Assembly: GCA_017514685.1 (NCBI GenBank)
Contig: JAFWJN010000056.1
Location: 57,609 to 121,608 of the forward strand
Source of the DNA: Clostridia bacterium
GTDB lineage: Bacteria > Bacillota > Clostridia > Christensenellales > CAG-138
Length of the DNA stretch: 64,000 nucleotides
Reading direction: 5' to 3'
A program made the translations under genes and the position numbers. Positions 52,776 through 63,985 of the stretch are shown here, piece after piece. Positions within the stretch are counted from its first letter, which is position 1, and every line of letters starts with the position of its first letter. The notes under the pieces are model-generated. The model was not told the origin of the DNA, did no database searches, and saw only the letters and a list, made by a program, of their open reading frames with translations.

Positions 52776-52807
52776 AATTATTTAAAGAAAAAATGCTGTT
52801 TGGAAAA

Positions 52808-53644
52808 CTATTGCTGCACTGTGACAGATTTGTTATGAACAGACAGGTGAATAGTTCCTAATGCAGTTCGATAGACATTACAGTCAAAAGTGTTCAATAA
52901 GGAAAGTGTTTCGGCTTCGGCAGGATTTTTAGCTGAGTCTGTCACGATTACATATTCGGGCATGGTTACTGCGAAAAGAGCAATCAGGCTCTTATCATAA
53001 ACACCGTGATGCGGAAGCTTCATAATATCACAGGTAAGATTTCGACCGCTGAAGCACAAATCCTTTAGCCAATCGTCTTCGGCATCTCCCATGAGAAGAA
53101 TTGTCTTACCGTTATAATAAACTTTGGTAATAAGGGATTGTTCGTTATCATTTTTACCATTAAATGGAATAGTAGAAGTCCATATTTTAAAATCTGCCGA
53201 TCCAATCGAGAAAGAATCATCTGATTGCATACGGATAATATTTGCAGAAGATTTGGAAAGCGCGGCATCAAGTTGAGCATATTGTTTGGAATCAATTTCA
53301 TAATCCGGCATACGTACTTCAGAAACCGGAAGGCGGTCAAGAATCACATCTGCTCCTCCAATATGATCTTTATCATGATGAGTTAGAATCAAAAGATCGA
53401 TTTTTTCAACATTCTTTGACTCAAGCTCGGTCACGATTTCCTCTCCGTCACCGTTCTCGCCGGTATCAACTAAAACATTATGACCATCAAATTGCAATAA
53501 AATCGCATCGGCTTTTCCACATGAAAAGACATATAGATCAAGCGTGGAAGCATTGCCCTCATCTGCATGGCAGCCAATGGACAGCAAGGTGAAGGCAAGA
53601 ACGATTGCAAATACTATGATTTTGTAGGGACTTCTATTTTTCAT
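52808..53644 (-). CDS. ComEC/Rec2-like metallo-beta-lactamase-fold lipoprotein
   Basis: An exported hydrolase of 278 residues. From the ATG at 53644 the N-terminus is a lipoprotein signal (MKNRSPYKIIVFAIVLAFT) with lipobox LSIGC. The MBL fold has VDTGENGDGEE, LTHHDKDHIGG (metal ligands), GDAEDDW and KLPHHGV, as in ComEC-type nuclease domains without the membrane channel. It may be an extracellular nuclease or phosphodiesterase, but no substrate is known. No Shine-Dalgarno is visible; a -10 box lies so close to the ATG that the transcript may be leaderless. A longer frame to 53689 has no ribosome site and would bury the signal peptide. Confidence 0.85.
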   Translation of the reverse strand: MKNRSPYKIIVFAIVLAFTLLSIGCHADEGNASTLDLYVFSCGKADAILLQFDGHNVLVDTGENGDGEEIVTELESKNVEKIDLLILTHHDKDHIGGADVILDRLPVSEVRMPDYEIDSKQYAQLDAALSKSSANIIRMQSDDSFSIGSADFKIWTSTIPFNGKNDNEQSLITKVYYNGKTILLMGDAEDDWLKDLCFSGRNLTCDIMKLPHHGVYDKSLIALFAVTMPEYVIVTDSAKNPAEAETLSLLNTFDCNVYRTALGTIHLSVHNKSVTVQQ

Positions 53645-53650
53645 ATGGAA

Positions 53651-53679
53651 AATGTACCAAAAAAAGCAAATGAAAGCAA
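53651..53679 (-). promoter_or_regulatory. Possible promoter abutting the MBL lipoprotein start
   Basis: On the minus strand TTGCTT (53679-53674), a 17-base spacer and TACATT (53656-53651) with TGG extension; the ATG begins 7 bases after the -10 box. Confidence 0.5.
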
Positions 53680-53765
53680 GCAAATGCAAAATATTTTACG
53701 GGAATGTTGAATTTCAAAGATGTTTTTGATTCGTTTATTCATGATAGGTTTTTCATTCATATCAA

Positions 53766-53794
53766 TTGACCATTTATTTAATCGATGGTATAAT
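53766..53794 (+). promoter_or_regulatory. Promoter of the radical SAM-rng operon
   Basis: TTGACC at 53766-53771, 17-base spacer and TATAAT at 53789-53794 with TGG extension, about 40 bases before the gene. Confidence 0.88.
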
Positions 53795-53836
53795 TCAATG
53801 TCAGTCTGTAAATTATGATAAGGTAGGAATTCACTG

Positions 53837-55678
53837 TTGGATTCGATAGATTTGGAAAAGCTTTTAACAAAAGTTGAAAAACCTGCGCGCTATATCGGGC
53901 AGGAATGGAATATGATTAAGAAGAGCGATTATAATTATCGCTTTGCTTTATGCTTCCCTGATGTGTATGAGATAGGGATGTCTCACATGGGAAGCAGAAT
54001 ACTTTACCATACGATAAACATGCTGGATGGCGTTTATTGCGAGAGATGCTATACTCCGTGGACCGATATGGAAAAAGCACTCAGAGATGCGGACCTGCCG
54101 TTATATACAATGGAAACGAAGTCTCCGTTGAAGGACTTTGATATAGTAGGCTTTTCGCTTTTGTACGAGATGTGCTATACAAATATTCTGACGATGCTTG
54201 ATCTTTCCGGGATTCCATTTCTTGCGAAGGACAGATCGGAATCGGATCCTATACTACTTGCCGGTGGCCCATGTACCGTCAATCCGGAGCCTGTTGCTGA
54301 CATTTTTGATGTGATTTGCATTGGTGACGGGGAAGAACTTGACAATGAAGTCATATTAATGGCGAGGCAATGCAAAAAGGAAGGACTGAATAAAAAGGAA
54401 ACTCTTCGACGGCTTGCGTCAATTGAAGGAGTGTATATACCATCTTTATATAATGTTCACACAGAAAACGGGAAATATCTGGAAACGGTACCCGCTCAGG
54501 AAGGAGTTCCGGCCAGAGTATCACGGAGAATCCTAAAGGATATTGACAGCGCTCCTTACATTGGGAATCAGGTCGTTCCAAATATGAGCATCATACATGA
54601 CAGGGTTGCTGTCGAAGTGATGCGCGGATGCTCTCGAGGATGCCGCTTTTGCCAGGCAGGTTATATATACCGTCCGGTCCGGGAAAGAAATGAAGAAACA
54701 CTTTTAAAGCAGGCACATGATCTGGTTGCATGTACGGGTTATGATGAAGTTTCATTGCTTTCACTTTCCACAGGTGATTATTCGCATTTAAAGACGCTTC
54801 TCCCCAAAATTATAGACAGCATGCTTGAAAAAAGAGTTTCCGTATCTCTCCCTTCCTTGAGAATTGATTCCGACCTGCGGGAAGAATTGGAGAAGATGCA
54901 ATCGATCAGGAAGGGCGGTCTTACTTTCGCTCCGGAAGCCGGTACCCAACGATTAAGAGATGTCATCAATAAGAATGTTACAGAAGAAGATCTGCTGAGA
55001 GCGGTAAGGGATGCTTTTGAAGCCGGTTGGGCAGGCGTTAAATTGTATTTTATGATCGGTCTGCCGACCGAAACAGATGAAGATATACAAGGAATAGCGG
55101 ACTTGGCCAGAAAAGTAAGCCAATGCTATTATTCTGTCCCGAAAGAAAAGCGAGGTCAGGGCTTCCGGTTGACCGTAAGCGCATCTACATTTGTTCCAAA
55201 GCCGTGGACAGCATTTCAATGGTGCGGACAGTGCACACTGGATGAGATTCGCAGAAAACAACAAGTGCTTAGGACTGCAATGAAGGGTGTGCGCGGTGCA
55301 GAACTTCACTGTCATCCTTCTATGCTCAGCGTGTTGGAAGCTGTTTTTTCAAGGGGAGACAGAAGACTGACATCTGTTTTGATAGATGCATATCGTAATG
55401 GGTGCAGATTTGATTCCTGGGCAGAACATTTTAAGCCGGAGGAATGGGAAAATGCATTTGAGAAAAATGGTCTGACAATGGATGAATATGCTTACAGGCA
55501 AAGAGCGTTGGAAGAAACGCTGCCATGGTCTGTAATCGACGCTGTTGTTACGGATTCGTATTTAAAACATGAATGGAAAAAAGCGCTAGAGGGCAAAACT
55601 ACAAAAGACTGCCGTGAGGGTTGTAATGGATGCTTTGGTGAAAAATGTGAGAATTATTGCAGCATTTCAAAAAGATAA
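53837..55678 (+). CDS. B12-binding-type radical SAM protein (TIGR03960-like)
   Basis: A 613-residue protein of the family usually found next to a DUF2344 partner and RNase G. An N-terminal B12-binding-like region (about 30-200, with CFPDVYEIGMSHMG) precedes the radical SAM core with RGCSRGCRFCQAGYIYRP (CxxxCxxC near 260). A C-terminal region ends with several cysteines (CREGCNGCFGEKC) that could hold another cluster or zinc. The start is TTG at 53837, with AGGTAGG upstream. Its modification target is not established; the neighbours point to RNA or ribosome-linked chemistry. Confidence 0.9.
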   Translation: MDSIDLEKLLTKVEKPARYIGQEWNMIKKSDYNYRFALCFPDVYEIGMSHMGSRILYHTINMLDGVYCERCYTPWTDMEKALRDADLPLYTMETKSPLKDFDIVGFSLLYEMCYTNILTMLDLSGIPFLAKDRSESDPILLAGGPCTVNPEPVADIFDVICIGDGEELDNEVILMARQCKKEGLNKKETLRRLASIEGVYIPSLYNVHTENGKYLETVPAQEGVPARVSRRILKDIDSAPYIGNQVVPNMSIIHDRVAVEVMRGCSRGCRFCQAGYIYRPVRERNEETLLKQAHDLVACTGYDEVSLLSLSTGDYSHLKTLLPKIIDSMLEKRVSVSLPSLRIDSDLREELEKMQSIRKGGLTFAPEAGTQRLRDVINKNVTEEDLLRAVRDAFEAGWAGVKLYFMIGLPTETDEDIQGIADLARKVSQCYYSVPKEKRGQGFRLTVSASTFVPKPWTAFQWCGQCTLDEIRRKQQVLRTAMKGVRGAELHCHPSMLSVLEAVFSRGDRRLTSVLIDAYRNGCRFDSWAEHFKPEEWENAFEKNGLTMDEYAYRQRALEETLPWSVIDAVVTDSYLKHEWKKALEGKTTKDCREGCNGCFGEKCENYCSISKR

Positions 55679-56327
55679 AGACATTTCCTATATTTCTCAT
55701 TTGGATGTTCAACGAACCTTGCAGAGAGCATTTCGAAGAGCTGATTTGCCATTGGCATATACAAATGGTTATAATCCTCATCCTAAATTATCTTTTGCAA
55801 CGGCTCTGGCAACCGGATTTTCGAGTGCGGCAGAATTCGTTGATATTGAATTTGAAAGAGAAATCGAACCGGATATCTTCCTTGAAAGAGTGAATGAAAT
55901 GCTTCCATGCGGAATTCATTTCGTAAAAGCTTTTGTCGCAGACTCTTCGTTGGATACTCTTTCAAAACTTCTAAGCAGTGCGAAATACTCTATCTCATTT
56001 AACTGGGAAGGGGAGGTCAGTAAGACACAGGTAGAGGAAGCACTTCAGACTATTATGACCAGCACAGAAGTTGTTGTATCGAAAAAGACAAAAAGCGGAA
56101 TAAAACCGACCAACATAAGGCCGGATATACTGGAGGCTCATGTAGTAGACTTAGCAGATGAATCATTTGGGATTGAACTTACAGGGAAACTGACAGCTGC
56201 CGGAGGACTTCGGATAGAAACATTTTTAAATGCTCTCTATGAAAAAATCGGAGTCTCAGGATTTGCATCGGTTCATAGGTCCGGAATGTATTTCATAGGT
56301 TCTGATCTGTTACCGCGCCTCTCATAA
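55626..56327 (+). CDS. DUF2344 radical SAM partner protein (TIGR03936-like)
   Basis: A 233-residue protein of the family always paired with the preceding radical SAM gene; some members are fused to it. The segment KDISYISHLDVQRTLQRAFRRA and YTNGYNPHPKLSFATALATG are the family signature. ATG at 55626 has GAGGG 5 bases upstream and overlaps the radical SAM gene by 53 bases; a GTG at 55614 is an alternative. Function unknown. Confidence 0.9.
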   Translation: MDALVKNVRIIAAFQKDKDISYISHLDVQRTLQRAFRRADLPLAYTNGYNPHPKLSFATALATGFSSAAEFVDIEFEREIEPDIFLERVNEMLPCGIHFVKAFVADSSLDTLSKLLSSAKYSISFNWEGEVSKTQVEEALQTIMTSTEVVVSKKTKSGIKPTNIRPDILEAHVVDLADESFGIELTGKLTAAGGLRIETFLNALYEKIGVSGFASVHRSGMYFIGSDLLPRLS

Positions 56328-56349
56328 AGAGAAAGGTGTATAAAATTAT

Positions 56350-57861
56350 ATGAACAAGGAAATACTGGTAGATGCAAATACGTTTAATATACGCGTTGCA
56401 GTTGTTGAAGACGGTACTCCCGTAGAACTATATGTAGAGCAAGAGGGGAGTGAACGTCTGGTAGGAAATATTTATCTTGGAAAAGTGCAAAATGTTTTGC
56501 CGGGTATGCAGGCAGCTTTTGTCGACATCGGCCTTGAAAAGAATGCATTCTTATATGCAGGAGATGTTTTTTCACCGGGTGATGCATATGATGAACTTGA
56601 GAGCATACCGGAAACGAAAAAGATAGGGGACATGCTGAAACCAGGGCAATCGGTTCTTGTACAGGTTGCCAAAGATCCAATCGGAACAAAAGGGGCAAGA
56701 GTCACAACTCACCTGACATTGGCAGGTCGTTCGCTGGTGCTGATGCCTACAGTCGATTATGTGGGGGTTTCCAGGAGAATTGAAAAGGAAGAAGAAAGAA
56801 ACAGACTCCGCAAGATTATTAAAGAATTAAAACCGAAGGATGTTGGAATTATTGTCAGAACTGCTTCTGCCGGCAGAACGAAAGAAGCCTTTCAGGAAGA
56901 AATCGAAAGTTTGCAGAAGTTATATTCGGAAATCCAAGCAAAAGCTAAAAAAGTAAAAGCCCCAAAACTTCTTCATGAAGAGCAAAGTCTTTTATTCCGT
57001 ACGGTCCGTGACTTGCTGATGAAAGATGTAGACAGAGTATTTGTGAATGATATTCCGACGTTTGAAAAAATAAAAGAAATAGCTGACGTAATGGCCCCTA
57101 AATTGAAGCCGAGGATTCTTTACAAGGACAGCGAAGCTTTGTTTGACAGATATGATACGGAAAGCAAGATAGATAAAGCGCTTTCCAGAAAAGTCTGGCT
57201 TAAGAGCGGGGGATACCTCATAATTGACAGAGCGGAAGCATTAACTGTAATTGACGTTAATACAGGTAAGTTTGTTGGCAAAGACAACTTGGAGAAAACG
57301 ATCACGGCTACCAATTGTGAGGCAGCAGAGGAGATAGCTCTGCAGCTTCGACTCCGTGACATCGGTGGAATTGTAATTATCGATTTTATCGATATGGAAA
57401 CAGAAGCGCACCGGCAGCTTGTTCTGCAAACTTTGAAAAACGCGATGCATGATGACCATACTCGGTCACATGTCTTCGGGTTTACGCATCTTGGACTTGT
57501 TGAACTTACTCGTAAAAAGACGGGCAGAAGCATCGGAGACACGTTGAAAGTGACATGCCCTTGTTGCGAAGGAGAAGCAAAGGTACTTTCTCCGTATTCT
57601 GTTTTTAACAGGCTTAGAAAGCAAACCTTGCAGATACTGAAGGGCACGAAAATTCGTCGCATGTATATCGAGGTGCATCCGTCTGTAAAAGAAGCAATGG
57701 AAAAGCTGCAGAAACGGAACGGAGTTCTCTTCCCGGAAATTGATGATGCAACATTTTATATCAGAGCGAATGAATGCATTCATCCTGAAAAATACACGGT
57801 CCGTCCCCTTCCGGATAAAAAAGTTGCAGAGTATAAAAAAGTTTGCACGGTCATGAAGTAA
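56350..57861 (+). CDS. rng: RNase G/E family endoribonuclease
   Basis: A 503-residue endoribonuclease that processes rRNA and decays mRNA. An S1 RNA-binding domain (about 38-125) lies in the RNase E N-terminal catalytic half. The DNase I-like subdomain has the metal-binding Asp302 in DVNTGKFVG and Asp345 in IIDFIDME; a zinc-link CPCC (403-406) joins dimer partners. There is no long C-terminal scaffold. The gene follows the DUF2344 partner in the order seen in Clostridia, although rplU-prp-rpmA, often next, lies 10 kb away here. Confidence 0.95.
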   Translation: MNKEILVDANTFNIRVAVVEDGTPVELYVEQEGSERLVGNIYLGKVQNVLPGMQAAFVDIGLEKNAFLYAGDVFSPGDAYDELESIPETKKIGDMLKPGQSVLVQVAKDPIGTKGARVTTHLTLAGRSLVLMPTVDYVGVSRRIEKEEERNRLRKIIKELKPKDVGIIVRTASAGRTKEAFQEEIESLQKLYSEIQAKAKKVKAPKLLHEEQSLLFRTVRDLLMKDVDRVFVNDIPTFEKIKEIADVMAPKLKPRILYKDSEALFDRYDTESKIDKALSRKVWLKSGGYLIIDRAEALTVIDVNTGKFVGKDNLEKTITATNCEAAEEIALQLRLRDIGGIVIIDFIDMETEAHRQLVLQTLKNAMHDDHTRSHVFGFTHLGLVELTRKKTGRSIGDTLKVTCPCCEGEAKVLSPYSVFNRLRKQTLQILKGTKIRRMYIEVHPSVKEAMEKLQKRNGVLFPEIDDATFYIRANECIHPEKYTVRPLPDKKVAEYKKVCTVMK

Positions 57862-57884
57862 CAGACAAGAAAGGAGATCCGCTC

Positions 57885-60278
<2,394 letters not shown>

Positions 60279-60282
60279 ACAT

Positions 60283-61044
60283 ATGAAACTTGAAAAATGG
60301 ATCAAAATAATGGAGGAAATAGCTCCATGCAATCTGGCACAGGACTATGATAATGTCGGTCTTCTGATTGGCACGGAAAAAGAGATAGGGAAAGTACTGG
60401 TTGCACTTGATTTATCTGTTCCTGTTGCGGAAGAAGCGATTGCTGAAAAGGTTGATCTCGTCCTGACACATCATCCCGTTTTTTTTCATCCGGTCAAGCG
60501 TATGCTTCCGGATGATCCAGATACGGCTGCAGCATATAAATTAATACGAAATGGTATAGGAATGTATGCTGCACATACAAATCTGGATGCATGTGAAGGC
60601 GGGGTTAATGATGCAATTGCTGAATCATTGGGATTGGAAGAGATTTCATCATTAAGAGAAGACGGCATAGGCCGGATAGGTGTATTGAAAGAGTCCATAC
60701 CGTTTTTGTCCTTTATAACTGTTTGTGAGGCAGTTTTTCATACAAAAGTATACAGCTATGGTGCGAAAGACCGTATGGTAAAAACGGTAGGGATTGTAGG
60801 CGGCGCAGGCGGTGATATGATTTCTGATGCTGCTGATAAGAAATGCGACGTATTTATAACAGGAGAAATGCGTCATCATGAAGCTGTTCAAGCAGGCTTT
60901 TACAACATGCCCTGTATTGTGGCAGGACATTATCAGACGGAAGTACTTGTTATAAAAAAATTGATTGCCCGTTTACAGGAGTATGGAAATAGTGTAAAAT
61001 ATATAGAATCGAGTGTAGAGAAATCTCCATTGACGATCCTATGA
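60283..61044 (+). CDS. Nif3-like dinuclear metal protein
   Basis: A 253-residue DUF34/Nif3 protein with the two-metal site: DNVGLLIG, LTHHPVFFHP, AAHTNLD and, near the end, the GHYQTEVLV helix. It lacks the PII-like insertion of the longer 370-residue YqfO type. Function is unsettled; links to GTP cyclohydrolase I regulation and metal handling have been suggested for the family. It follows trmK by 4 bases with GGA as weak ribosome site. Confidence 0.92.
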   Translation: MKLEKWIKIMEEIAPCNLAQDYDNVGLLIGTEKEIGKVLVALDLSVPVAEEAIAEKVDLVLTHHPVFFHPVKRMLPDDPDTAAAYKLIRNGIGMYAAHTNLDACEGGVNDAIAESLGLEEISSLREDGIGRIGVLKESIPFLSFITVCEAVFHTKVYSYGAKDRMVKTVGIVGGAGGDMISDAADKKCDVFITGEMRHHEAVQAGFYNMPCIVAGHYQTEVLVIKKLIARLQEYGNSVKYIESSVEKSPLTIL

Positions 61045-61056
61045 GGAGGAAAGACC

Positions 61057-61773
61057 ATGAGCAAACCGGAAGCAATATTGAATTATCAGGAAGTCGATTT
61101 AGAAAGACAGCAGGTTGAAACATCGCTTCGTACGACTGAGGCAAGAGTCCGTTTCAATAAACTTGCTAAATTGTTGAAATCCCAGCAAGCGACTATAAAA
61201 AAACTCTCTGATGATCTTGAAACTATATCTGCGGCGGAGAATCGTGTAAGCAGTCAATATCAGACAGCTTTAAAAAGACTTGATCTTGAAACATCGGAAT
61301 TGGATACCTTGGAAAATGACGATGAAACGACATCTGAAGAAATGACCGAGTTTCGTCATGACATTGAAAGGCTGAACCGTGAGATCAACTCAATCGAAAA
61401 AGAATTAAAGAATACATTGCTGACATTGGAACGTCAGATTGCAGAGTATCAGAAGACAAGACAAGCAGCAGTTAAAGCGAAAAAAGAATATGATCAAGTT
61501 AAGGAAATATGCCTTCAGGAGCGTGACAATGCACAGAAAGAACTTGATCAGTTTGATCTCAAATTGGTAGAGCTTGAGAAAAAAGTTGATCCCAGGCTTA
61601 TGGCGAGATACAAACGTGCCAGACAGCATTATCCGATGCCGGTTGTTCCGGTTAAAGGAGGAAAGTGCAGCGGCTGCAACATGGGGCTTCCGACCTTACA
61701 GCTTTCTAAACTGTCCGGCAGCGGAGCAGTGGCTGAATGCGAAAACTGCGGGCGAATGCTATATATGGAATAA
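61057..61773 (+). CDS. Coiled-coil zinc-ribbon protein (C4 type)
   Basis: A 238-residue protein. A long charged coiled coil spans about residues 15-170 and a C-terminal zinc ribbon has CSGCNMGLP and CENCGRMLY. This is the domain layout of the C4-type zinc ribbon family (CT398/CdsZ-like), usually found next to nif3 and trmK genes; it has been connected with RNA-binding or secretion partners in other species but no function is clear here. GAGGAGGA lies before the ATG. Its stop is 9 bases before the RNase P RNA. Confidence 0.88.
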   Translation: MSKPEAILNYQEVDLERQQVETSLRTTEARVRFNKLAKLLKSQQATIKKLSDDLETISAAENRVSSQYQTALKRLDLETSELDTLENDDETTSEEMTEFRHDIERLNREINSIEKELKNTLLTLERQIAEYQKTRQAAVKAKKEYDQVKEICLQERDNAQKELDQFDLKLVELEKKVDPRLMARYKRARQHYPMPVVPVKGGKCSGCNMGLPTLQLSKLSGSGAVAECENCGRMLYME

Positions 61774-61782
61774 TTGGTTTCA

Positions 61783-62119
61783 CGGTGAGTAAGACAGACG
61801 ATCGCGGATCCGTTAGGAGATGAGGAAAGTCCGAGCACCACAGGGCAGAGTGCCGGGTAACACCCGGTGAAGGCGACTTCAAGGAAAGTGCAACAGAAAT
61901 AAACCGCCGGTTTTCCGGTAAGGATGGAAAGGCGAGGTAAGAGCTCACCGACAATATGGCGACATATTGATCCTGTAAACCCCACTCGGTGCAAGATTGA
62001 ATTGGGAGCATTTAATAGTGGCCCGTTAAGCTCCTTGTAATCGCAGGAGCAATTTGGTAACAAATTGCGTAGATAGATGATCGTACATTGACAGAACTCG
62101 GCTTACGGCTTACTCACCG
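61783..62119 (+). ncRNA. rnpB: RNase P RNA, type A
   Basis: The catalytic RNA that trims tRNA 5' ends. The conserved 5' core GAGGAAAGTCCGAGC and the downstream universal elements (ACAGAAATAAACCGCC, GGTAAGGATGGAAAGGCGAGGTAAGAGCTC as separate conserved segments, GTAGATAGATGATCG near the 3' end) are present. The ends are fixed by P1: CGGTGAGTAAG (61783-61793) with CTTACTCACCG (62109-62119). The gene lies between a coding gene and trpS, with no terminator between rnpB and trpS. Confidence 0.96.
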
Positions 62120-62141
62120 TGCTTTATTAGGAGATTTTTTT

Positions 62142-63149
62142 ATGGAAGAAAAGAAGAAGACAGTATTATCAGGGATACAACCTTCCGGCAACCTTACAAT
62201 CGGAAATTATCTGGGAGCACTTAGACAATGGGCAAAGATGCAGGATCAGTATATTTCTCTTTATATGGTTGCAAATCAGCATGCTATTACAGTAAGGCAG
62301 GATTCTTCGGAACTTAGGAAACGTTCTATGGAAGCATATGCACTTATAATGGCATGCGGAATAGATCCGTCAAAGTCTATTATTTTTATTCAATCGCATG
62401 TACCGGAACATGCTCAGTTGAACTGGGTCCTTGCCTGTACTACTTATATGGGCGAACTGAACCGCATGACGCAGTTTAAAGACAAAAGTGCCAAGCATGC
62501 GGATAATATCAATGCCGGCCTTTATACTTACCCTGTTCTGATGGCAAGCGATATCCTTCTTTATCAAGCTGACTATGTCCCTGTCGGAGCTGACCAAAAG
62601 CAGCATGTTGAATTAACAAGAGATATTGCGGAACGGTTTAATAAACTGTATGGGAATACATTTGTGATTCCGGAACCGTTTATTCCTAAGTTTGGCGCAA
62701 AAATAATGTCTTTGCAGGAACCGGATAAAAAGATGTCAAAGTCTGATGCAAATCCCAATGCAAGTATATTCCTGATGGATGATCCGGATACTGTTGTCAG
62801 AAAGATAAAAAGATCAGTAACAGATTGCGAAGCAACAATCGCATATGATCCTGCTTCAAGACCCGGAGTATCAAATCTCTTAACGATTTATGCCACCTGC
62901 CTGAACAAGACGATGGAAGAGACATTAAAAACTTTTGAAGGAAAAGGATACGGAGACTTGAAAGCTGGTGTAGCTGATGCTGTTTTATCTGTGCTTGAAC
63001 CGATTCATGCTGACTATAAACGCTACTTGCAAGACAAGGCATATATGATCGAGTGCATGAAGAATGGAGCGGAAAAAGCAAGCATGATTGCATCAAAAAC
63101 GATACGTAAGGTCTATCATAAAGTAGGCTTTGATACTGGATTAAAGTAA
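62142..63149 (+). CDS. trpS: Tryptophanyl-tRNA synthetase
   Basis: Class I synthetase of 335 residues charging tRNA-Trp. The HIGH equivalent is TIGNY in QPSGNLTIGNYLGAL and the KMSKS loop is KKMSKSDAN; QYKADYVPVGADQKQHVE-like substrate segments (YQADYVPVGADQKQHVE) are typical. AGGAG lies 8 bases before the ATG at 62142; the longer frame to 62088 lies in rnpB. There is no T-box leader; rnpB occupies the upstream space. Confidence 0.97.
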   Translation: MEEKKKTVLSGIQPSGNLTIGNYLGALRQWAKMQDQYISLYMVANQHAITVRQDSSELRKRSMEAYALIMACGIDPSKSIIFIQSHVPEHAQLNWVLACTTYMGELNRMTQFKDKSAKHADNINAGLYTYPVLMASDILLYQADYVPVGADQKQHVELTRDIAERFNKLYGNTFVIPEPFIPKFGAKIMSLQEPDKKMSKSDANPNASIFLMDDPDTVVRKIKRSVTDCEATIAYDPASRPGVSNLLTIYATCLNKTMEETLKTFEGKGYGDLKAGVADAVLSVLEPIHADYKRYLQDKAYMIECMKNGAEKASMIASKTIRKVYHKVGFDTGLK

Positions 63150-63159
63150 TTTGCTTTTT

Positions 63160-63184
63160 GATGGCAGTTTGACTGCCATCTTTT
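63160..63184 (+). terminator. Terminator after trpS
   Basis: Perfect eight-base-pair arms GATGGCAG / CTGCCATC with a five-base loop and TTTT tail. Confidence 0.88.
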
Positions 63185-63214
63185 CATTTAATAATTTTAT
63201 TCAGAGAGGGAAAT

Positions 63215-63754
63215 ATGGTAATACTTGTTGGAGGAAGCAGCCATGTCGGAAAAACATTGATTTCGAACCAATTAATGCTCCGACATCATATTCCTTACCT
63301 TTCTCTTGATCACTTAAAAATGGGTTTTATCCGAACTAAAATGACAGATTTGACGGTGGAAGACGACTATGAAATGAAATACTTTATGTGGCCTTTTGTC
63401 TCCGAACTCATAAAAACAGTGATTGAGAATTCTCAGGACATTATTATTGAAGGATGTTATATTCCTGTTGAATGGCAGAATACTTTTGATGATCGGTATC
63501 TGAAAGATATTCGGAGCTTGTTTATAGTCATGTCTGAATCATATCTTAGAGGTCATTTGGAAGACGTTATTCAGCATGCTAATGAAATTGAAAAAAGGAT
63601 TGATGATGAGGTTGATCTGGAACGATTGATCAGATGCAGCCATATGATTAAGGAAGATTGCATAGAATACGATTTGCCTTATCTGGAAATCGATCAGTCA
63701 TTTAACTTGGATGAAATAACAAATACTGTCAGTCGGATGCTGAACCTGATTTAG
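63215..63754 (+). CDS. P-loop kinase-like protein
   Basis: A 179-residue ATP-binding protein with Walker A GGSSHVGKT (6-14), a DHLKMGF segment after strand 2 and an IIIEGCYIPVEW segment after strand 3, as in small kinases of the adenylate kinase or 2-phosphoglycerate kinase type and some zeta-toxin-like proteins. There is no antitoxin-like gene next to it. Substrate unknown. GAGGG lies before the ATG. The last gene visible; downstream DNA changes character at about 63850. Confidence 0.78.
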   Translation: MVILVGGSSHVGKTLISNQLMLRHHIPYLSLDHLKMGFIRTKMTDLTVEDDYEMKYFMWPFVSELIKTVIENSQDIIIEGCYIPVEWQNTFDDRYLKDIRSLFIVMSESYLRGHLEDVIQHANEIEKRIDDEVDLERLIRCSHMIKEDCIEYDLPYLEIDQSFNLDEITNTVSRMLNLI

Positions 63755-63849
63755 CTGATATATTTTTAGTAAATAAATAATTATATTTAAGAGACTAACT
63801 ATTAAAAGTCAAGACTCAGAGAGATGAAAAGCAAACTAAATTCAGTTGA

Positions 63850-63985
63850 CCATCGCCGTCCTTGACAAACAGCCAGCAAGCGCAGGAAAACGGCAAGCGA
63901 GGGCGATGGAGGGAACAGGAAACAAGAACTCCGCTTGTCCTCGGGAGAACAAGTGTAGCGCTTGCAGGCTTCGGTTTGTCAAGGA
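63850..63985. repeat. GC-rich region with nested inverted repeats at the right edge
   Basis: TCCTTGACAAAC (63859-63870) pairs with GTTTGTCAAGGA (63974-63985), a perfect 12-base match, and inside it GCAAGCGC (63876-63883) pairs with GCGCTTGC (63958-63965). A further hairpin CTTGT...ACAAG is at 63934-63953. CCATCGCC (63850-63857) also matches GGCGATGG (63902-63909). No reading frame of note is present. It could be a structured RNA, the end of a mobile element or a dispersed repeat; the window ends before this can be decided. Confidence 0.6.

Noticed and set aside
62088-62141. Extended N-terminus for trpS
   Set aside because: The extra 18 codons lie in the 3' strand of RNase P RNA P1 and the inner ATG has a good ribosome site.
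63215-63754. Zeta-type toxin
   Set aside because: Walker A fits many small kinases, the usual zeta catalytic residues are not clear and no antitoxin gene is adjacent.
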